From the NCBI GenBank assembly GCA_937868095.1, contig CALMLO010000027.1, positions 56,879 through 120,878 on the forward strand: a stretch of 64,000 bases of DNA. Reading direction: 5' to 3'. A program made the translations under genes and the position numbers. Below are positions 59,964 through 64,000 of the stretch, piece after piece (the stretch's first letter is position 1; each line of letters starts with the position of its first letter). The notes beneath the pieces are model-generated. The model worked only from the letters and a program-made list of their open reading frames with translations, was not told the origin of the DNA and searched no databases. Source of the stretch: an uncultured Phycisphaerales bacterium (GTDB lineage Bacteria > Planctomycetota > Phycisphaerae > Sedimentisphaerales > Anaerohalosphaeraceae).

Positions 59964-61025
59964 ATGAAGACAATGAAAGGCGCCGTCTTGCCGGGAAACA
60001 GCACCGTGGAACTCAGAGACTTTGAGATTCCCGCACCCGGCCACGGCGAAGTGCTCCTGAAAATGAAAGCATCTACAATTTGCGGCTCCGACATACGCTG
60101 TATTTATCACCAGCATCTCGGCAAAGGCCCTGAGGGCTATCAGCCGGGGATGATTGCCGGCCACGAGCCCTGCGGACAGATTGTGCAGACCGGCCCGGGC
60201 TGCCGCCGCTTTCGCGAAGGCGACCGTGTGATTGTCTATCACATCTCCGGCTGCGGCCTCTGCAATGACTGTCGGAGGGGATATTACATCTCCTGCACCA
60301 GCCCCTATCGGCGGGCATACGGCTGGCAGCGGCACGGCGGAATGGCCGAATACCTCCTGGCGGAGGAAAAAGACCTGGTGGCATTGCCCGACTTCTTGTC
60401 CTATTCCGACGGCGCTCAGGTCGCCTGCGGATTCGGCACCGTTTACGAAGGCCTGGAGAAAATCGGCATCTGCGGCAATGATGCGGTGCTGATAACCGGC
60501 TTGGGGCCCCTGGGGTTGGCGGCGGCCATGCTGGCTCGAGCCATGGGTGCCTGCAAACTCATCGGCATCGAAACAATCCCCGAGCGGCTTCAAATCGCCC
60601 GCCAATTGGACCTGTTCGATCACCTGCTCAAGGCCGCCCCCGATAATGTACACCATGTTCGCGAACTGACCGGCGGCGCAGGTGCCGAAAAAACCGTGGA
60701 CTGCTCTGCGAATGAGCAGGCACGCCTGACGTGCATTCAAGCCGCCCGCAAGTGGGGCAAGATTGTATTTCTCGGCGAAGGGGGAACCTGCGCATTCCAG
60801 CCCTCACCTGATATCATCCACGACCAGAAAACCATCTACGGCTCCTGGGTAACCAGTCTGTGGCGAATGGAGGAACTCGTCGAGCGTCTCGTGCGATGGC
60901 AGATTCACCCCGAACGGCTGATTACACACCGCTTTCCTCTCGAGCAGGCCGCCGCGGCCTATGCCCTCATGGCCGAAGGCCGCTGCGGCAAAGTTGCTGT
61001 CGTCTTTGATGAGGAACTGAAGTAA
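59964..61025 (+). CDS. Zinc-dependent medium-chain alcohol dehydrogenase
   Basis: 353 residues. Catalytic zinc site: Cys in ICGSD and GHEPCG; structural zinc site SGCGLCNDCRRGYYISC; Rossmann GLGPLGLAAAMLARAMG. Cofactor NAD(P). In this operon it may oxidise L-fucose or another freed sugar (inference); sequence alone does not set the substrate. It follows the GH29 gene by 25 bases, after AGGAAGAGG. Confidence 0.88.
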   Translation: MKTMKGAVLPGNSTVELRDFEIPAPGHGEVLLKMKASTICGSDIRCIYHQHLGKGPEGYQPGMIAGHEPCGQIVQTGPGCRRFREGDRVIVYHISGCGLCNDCRRGYYISCTSPYRRAYGWQRHGGMAEYLLAEEKDLVALPDFLSYSDGAQVACGFGTVYEGLEKIGICGNDAVLITGLGPLGLAAAMLARAMGACKLIGIETIPERLQIARQLDLFDHLLKAAPDNVHHVRELTGGAGAEKTVDCSANEQARLTCIQAARKWGKIVFLGEGGTCAFQPSPDIIHDQKTIYGSWVTSLWRMEELVERLVRWQIHPERLITHRFPLEQAAAAYALMAEGRCGKVAVVFDEELK

Positions 61026-61031
61026 AGCCGT

Positions 61032-62129
61032 TTATTTGTCCACGCTTCCGCGAACCTTCAGTTGCTGGGCAATCAGCCACAAGACCGGCGCCTGCCCATG
61101 CAGGTCGCCAACCACGCGGGGCCGCTTGAGATAAAACTCAATATCGTCCTGCTGACCGGTGCCGACGCACACTTCCCGCACATTGCCCTCTCGGTCCACA
61201 TGGGCAAGCAGCGCCTTGGTAGCAGCTTCAACCGCCGGCTCATACTCCGATTTCTTCAGCCACTTGTGCTCCACGCCGACCGCCATAGCATACGCAAACA
61301 TCCCTGTACACGAACTTTCCGGCCACGCATACGGATAATCAACCAGTTGCCGCCACATCCCATTGTCGGACTGATACCGCAGCAGCGAGGTCATCATCTT
61401 TTTATACCCCGCCATAATCTCCGGGCGCAGCGGATGCTCGGCAGGCAGGGAACGGAGAACCTCCGCCATCGAAGCCGCCACCCACCCGTTTCCGCGTCCC
61501 CAGAAGTAAGGGAATTTGGGCCCGTGGTAAAACAGCCCGTTGGGCTGCTGAAGTTTTTTGATGTAGGCCGCCACCTGTTTGGCCGCACGGTCTGCGTATA
61601 TCGAATTGCCGGTGGCTCGATAGGCCTGAATCTGAAGCATCCCCACCATATACATATCGTCAATCCACCAGCGGGTCTGAGCGGTCAGCCCGTCTTCCTG
61701 CGTTTGTTCCCATTGGCTGTCCGCAAAGCTCAGCCCCAGTTCCAGCCAGCGCTTGTCGCCGGTAATTCGATAAATCTCAAGCGGCACAATCCCTTCCACA
61801 TTGTGATCGACGTGAGATTGACGCGAAATAAGGATGCTGTCCGGCTCAAGAAATTTGTCATAGCGGGCGATAATGCGGTCCAGCAGCGGCTTATCGCCGG
61901 TACAATCAGCAAACCACAGCGCCCCCACGGCTGTGCATGCCTCCGCATAGTGCAGACCCTTGCCGGGCCGATAGAGAGAATAGTCCTTCCGCGCCAGCAG
62001 ATTTTCAACAACACGCAGCCCCGCTTCTTTAAGTTGGCTTGCCGGTATCGGCTCCGCCTTTTTGGAGCCGCCGGAACACGAAGCACACAACAGCGCTCCC
62101 GCACACAGCACAAACAGCATTCGTTTCAT
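61032..62129 (-). CDS. Lipoprotein unsaturated glycuronyl hydrolase (GH88/GH105)
   Basis: 365 residues. Lipobox LLCASC (Cys18), then an (alpha/alpha)6 barrel. RWWIDDMYMVGMLQI holds the catalytic Asp157/158; FWGRGNGWVAASMAEVLRSLP and GVGTGQQDD-like (CVGTGQQDD) complete the family pattern. It cleaves unsaturated uronyl residues left by polysaccharide lyases (rhamnogalacturonan or ulvan type). AGGAGA precedes the ATG. Convergent with the dehydrogenase gene, six bases apart. Confidence 0.9.
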   Translation of the reverse strand: MKRMLFVLCAGALLCASCSGGSKKAEPIPASQLKEAGLRVVENLLARKDYSLYRPGKGLHYAEACTAVGALWFADCTGDKPLLDRIIARYDKFLEPDSILISRQSHVDHNVEGIVPLEIYRITGDKRWLELGLSFADSQWEQTQEDGLTAQTRWWIDDMYMVGMLQIQAYRATGNSIYADRAAKQVAAYIKKLQQPNGLFYHGPKFPYFWGRGNGWVAASMAEVLRSLPAEHPLRPEIMAGYKKMMTSLLRYQSDNGMWRQLVDYPYAWPESSCTGMFAYAMAVGVEHKWLKKSEYEPAVEAATKALLAHVDREGNVREVCVGTGQQDDIEFYLKRPRVVGDLHGQAPVLWLIAQQLKVRGSVDK

Positions 62130-62488
62130 AGTAGAGTCTCCTGCAAGGGTTTATTTGGGTTCTTCCCGCTGAATCGGTCGGTAACTGACAAAGGCAAACA
62201 CCCGGCTGTCGGGCGGGCACCTCCGATGATTTCCTTCCAGACAAAATGGAAAGCGCCGCTGTGATGTCGGCTGTTCTCCCCGCTCCCGCTGATGCGGCAG
62301 CATCCGCTGAAAGGGTCATATTCACTCCGCCCCGCGATGTCCGTTTCCGCCTCAAAAAGCCCCAGCGAATTGGTGCACGGACAGTCCGCCGGCAGCGTGC
62401 CGCCCGCCGGCGCAGGCAGAACAGCCGCCGCGGCTGCAAGAGCATGTTTGCCCCTCCAGCCCCTCCGCTTTCGGCAGTTTATATTCAT
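62126..62488 (-). pseudogene. Remnant of a secreted planctomycete-type protein
   Basis: A 120-codon ORF with a good SD (AAGGGAA) before ATG 62488. Residues ~43-86 (LGLFEAETDIAG ... YDPFSGCCRISGSGEN ... GAFHFVWKEI) resemble the start of a beta-sandwich repeat in large TolB-like or laminin-G-like secreted proteins, which would normally run on for hundreds of residues. Here the reading frame then turns to non-domain sequence, while another frame continues with RVFAFVSYRPIQREEPK and stops, so an internal deletion or frameshift is likely. Ends inside the GH105 start. Confidence 0.45.
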
Positions 62489-63011
62489 CAAGATTCCCTT
62501 CCCGGCAGACCGTTTCTTTCGACCAAAGGGATTCTACCTGCCCCTGCTGAAGAACGCAACGGCTTTTTAACCCGCATCACTGTCCCGCTTTCCGCTGACG
62601 GAGAACAATTAAATTTGGTTAGAAAGTACGTTTTTGAATGTTCTGGAGAGGATGGATATCTTACGTGATACACTGAAAATCTTTCATTCATCCCAACTTT
62701 AGGCGGCTGACAAAAGAGCAATAGAATGCGTAACTATTTGTAGATATTTAAGTTGCAGCAAGCCGAATCATCGAGACCAGGAGAGCAAGGAAAACCCTCC
62801 CTAAAATTGAGAATATTATTGACTTTTATTTTGGATATACTATAGTGAAAAGGATGGTGAGGAGAGGAACTAGGCGTGGAGGGTCTTTCAATACATTCAC
62901 TGCGACAGGAGGAATATGCGCTTACCCAACTTGCACATGAACAAGTCTTTTGCAGCATTTCCCTCAGACGGGGTAAACAATAAAAGACAACTTTATTTTA
63001 TGGAGGGTTTT
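62489..63011. other. Gap between the remnant and the PEP-CTERM gene
   Basis: About 520 bases. The first 330 hold no gene or structure that stands out. The rest is AT-rich and carries the PEP-CTERM promoter and a ~160-base leader with an extra in-frame ATG at 62916 behind AGGAGG. Confidence 0.6.
62819..62846 (+). promoter_or_regulatory. Promoter of the PEP-CTERM gene
   Basis: TTGACT (62819-62824) and TATAGT (62841-62846) are 16 bases apart. Transcription would start near 62853. Confidence 0.65.
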
Positions 63012-63791
63012 ATGAAATTACAAGCGATATTATCAGTGTTTTGTCTTTGCTCTTTGGCAAATGCTTCGATTGTAAGTATTGATTTTGAGACTTCCGAAGG
63101 CTATCCGGCAACCAGCGCAGATGGTACTCAGGTTTGGTTGTATAGCCATGGCTGGTATGATACAAGTTCAGCATGGGTTGTTCCGTATATTACCAGTGAT
63201 ACTTTCGCTCATACCGGCTTGCGTTCAGCGATAGTATGGACACTGTGTAATGCTGGCCAGCAATGGTGCAGTTATCATTCTGAATGGACTCCTTCGCAAG
63301 ACGCGGATACAGTAAGTTATTCGGCATATATGGCAATCCAAAAAAGTAGTTATGGCAGTTCCGATAGCACTTCCTATGGCGGTATTGTTCTGCGAGGAAA
63401 GAAATCTGATTTAACGACGGAGGTCACACTGGGCGGCATTCAATTGTTGCTTAACGGCAGTGTGAAAGCGTGGGGTTTCCCGGCGGGTACGTATGCAGAG
63501 ATAGGAGGGAATTACCCATGTGAACTTGACCAGTGGAATCGCCTGGAGATTATAGCCGATTTTACCAGCGATCAGGTGCATTTTTATGTGGGCAGCAACT
63601 CGGTGGGTTCATTCTCATTTGATTCCGATGTGGTTAAATTGAGTTCGATTGGGATATACACTGGTGCCGGCGACAAATGGTCCATGGGGAACAATATTCG
63701 CTTTGATGCTATTAATGTTGATGCTATTCCCGAACCGACAACAATTGCTTTGCTTGGTTTAGGCGTTTTGGGTTTGCTTAGAAGAAAATAA
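63012..63791 (+). CDS. PEP-CTERM sorted extracellular protein
   Basis: 259 residues. Sec signal (LQAILSVFCLCSLANAS), a beta-rich concanavalin-like middle (GYPATSADGTQVWLY ... SDTFAHTGLRS ... LDQWNRLEIIADFTSDQVHFYVG) and the sorting tail IPEPTTIALLGLGVLGLLRRK: Pro-Glu-Pro, hydrophobic helix, Arg cluster. Such proteins are cleaved by an exosortase and placed in the matrix. GGAGGG precedes ATG 63012; an in-frame ATG at 62916 also has an SD but would push the signal peptide inside. Lower GC than its neighbours. Confidence 0.88.
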   Translation: MKLQAILSVFCLCSLANASIVSIDFETSEGYPATSADGTQVWLYSHGWYDTSSAWVVPYITSDTFAHTGLRSAIVWTLCNAGQQWCSYHSEWTPSQDADTVSYSAYMAIQKSSYGSSDSTSYGGIVLRGKKSDLTTEVTLGGIQLLLNGSVKAWGFPAGTYAEIGGNYPCELDQWNRLEIIADFTSDQVHFYVGSNSVGSFSFDSDVVKLSSIGIYTGAGDKWSMGNNIRFDAINVDAIPEPTTIALLGLGVLGLLRRK

Positions 63792-63807
63792 ACCAGACGC
63801 AGATAAA

Positions 63808-63840
63808 GGGGGTCGGTGCAAGTAAAAATCTGACCCCCTC
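63808..63840 (+). terminator. Hairpin after the PEP-CTERM gene
   Basis: AGGGGGTC pairs with GACCCCCT (8 bp, 17-base loop), followed by CCTCTTTT. It may be a weak terminator or a REP-like palindromic unit. The remaining bases to the window end hold no gene that can be supported. Confidence 0.5.
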
Positions 63841-64000
63841 CTCTTTTCCTCCGCCGGCATATCCGGAGGGGCAGGAACCTCAGCAGAATCAATAATTTTA
63901 CAGTCTGCCCCCTCTGCTGGGGCAAGACCGCAGGGGACTGTCAGGAATCGTTCGCACGGATTCGGATTGTTTCCCTACCCATCAACCCAAGCGAGGGTTT

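Noticed and set aside
58628..60094. A 488-codon open frame on the minus strand, antisense to the GH29 gene
   Set aside because: The plus strand encodes a clear lipoprotein GH29 with an SD; the antisense frame has no family motif.

Overview
The window looks like a chromosomal piece of a Planctomycetota bacterium of the Phycisphaerae / Sedimentisphaerales kind, probably an anaerobic polysaccharide degrader. The clues are a secreted protein ending in a PEP-CTERM sorting tail, a lipoprotein-rich set of glycoside hydrolases (GH2, GH29, GH105, a DUF5060-type protein), an indolepyruvate:ferredoxin oxidoreductase, many Shine-Dalgarno (SD) led genes in short overlapping operons, and roughly 55% GC. 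This placement is inference from gene content. No rRNA, tRNA, CRISPR array, insertion sequence or phage gene was seen.

Layout. 1-5128: aryl-keto-acid operon (iorA end, iorB, two PaaK-type CoA ligases each followed by a tandem-ACT protein, then hisA). 5358-8582: rpsB-tsf, a strong terminator, then pyrH-frr. 8660-12711: AsmA-like protein and YihY/BrkB membrane protein. 12727-17058: LysE-type exporter, YjbQ, an RRM protein and a cold-shock protein, an ECF-type CbiO/CbiQ pair and a small unknown gene. 17305-27595: DUF1015 protein with a class V aminotransferase, asd, truA, a GT4 glycosyltransferase, a MATE pump, a short MgtE-like protein, pdxB and folP. 27624-36939: cell-surface glycan genes (GT2, methyltransferase, flippase, UPF0104 protein, DUF5060 hydrolase, two DUF354 proteins around wecB). 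36936-41231: mtnA, mgtE with a complex leader, DUF2062, CPBP protease. 41294-48099: murA, DUF6485, a 570-base structured non-coding stretch, murF, mraY, GT39, ICMT-like methyltransferase. 48096-54557: a compact type II secretion/type IV pilus-like operon with a divergent ECF sigma/anti-sigma pair. 54554-62488: a glycan-degradation cluster (GH2, aldo/keto reductase, GH29, zinc alcohol dehydrogenase, GH105, a gene remnant). 63012-63791: PEP-CTERM protein.

The strongest new observation is the leader of mgtE (39401-39646). It has a promoter with a perfect TATAAT, a 29-codon upstream ORF with its own SD and an Asp-Glu-Pro-Asp-Pro run (the EPDP motif also found in enterobacterial MgtL), and three RNA segments that can form two mutually exclusive helices, one of which hides the mgtE SD. 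This reads as a magnesium-sensing translational attenuator. Second is the region 42803-43374, with a long hairpin exposing a G-rich loop and a candidate ~90-nt small RNA that exposes CCUCC (anti-SD) motifs twice. Other notable points are face-to-face promoters sharing one -10 region between murA and a CPBP protease, a promoter-proximal terminator in the long leader of the RRM gene, three convergent gene pairs with overlapping stop codons, a GspF paralogue with extra membrane helices, and a degraded secreted-protein gene upstream of GH105.

Promoter calls are by eye against TTGACA-17-TATAAT; many intergenic regions here carry a TTGNNN box 16-18 bases from a TANNNT box, which gives the set some internal support.
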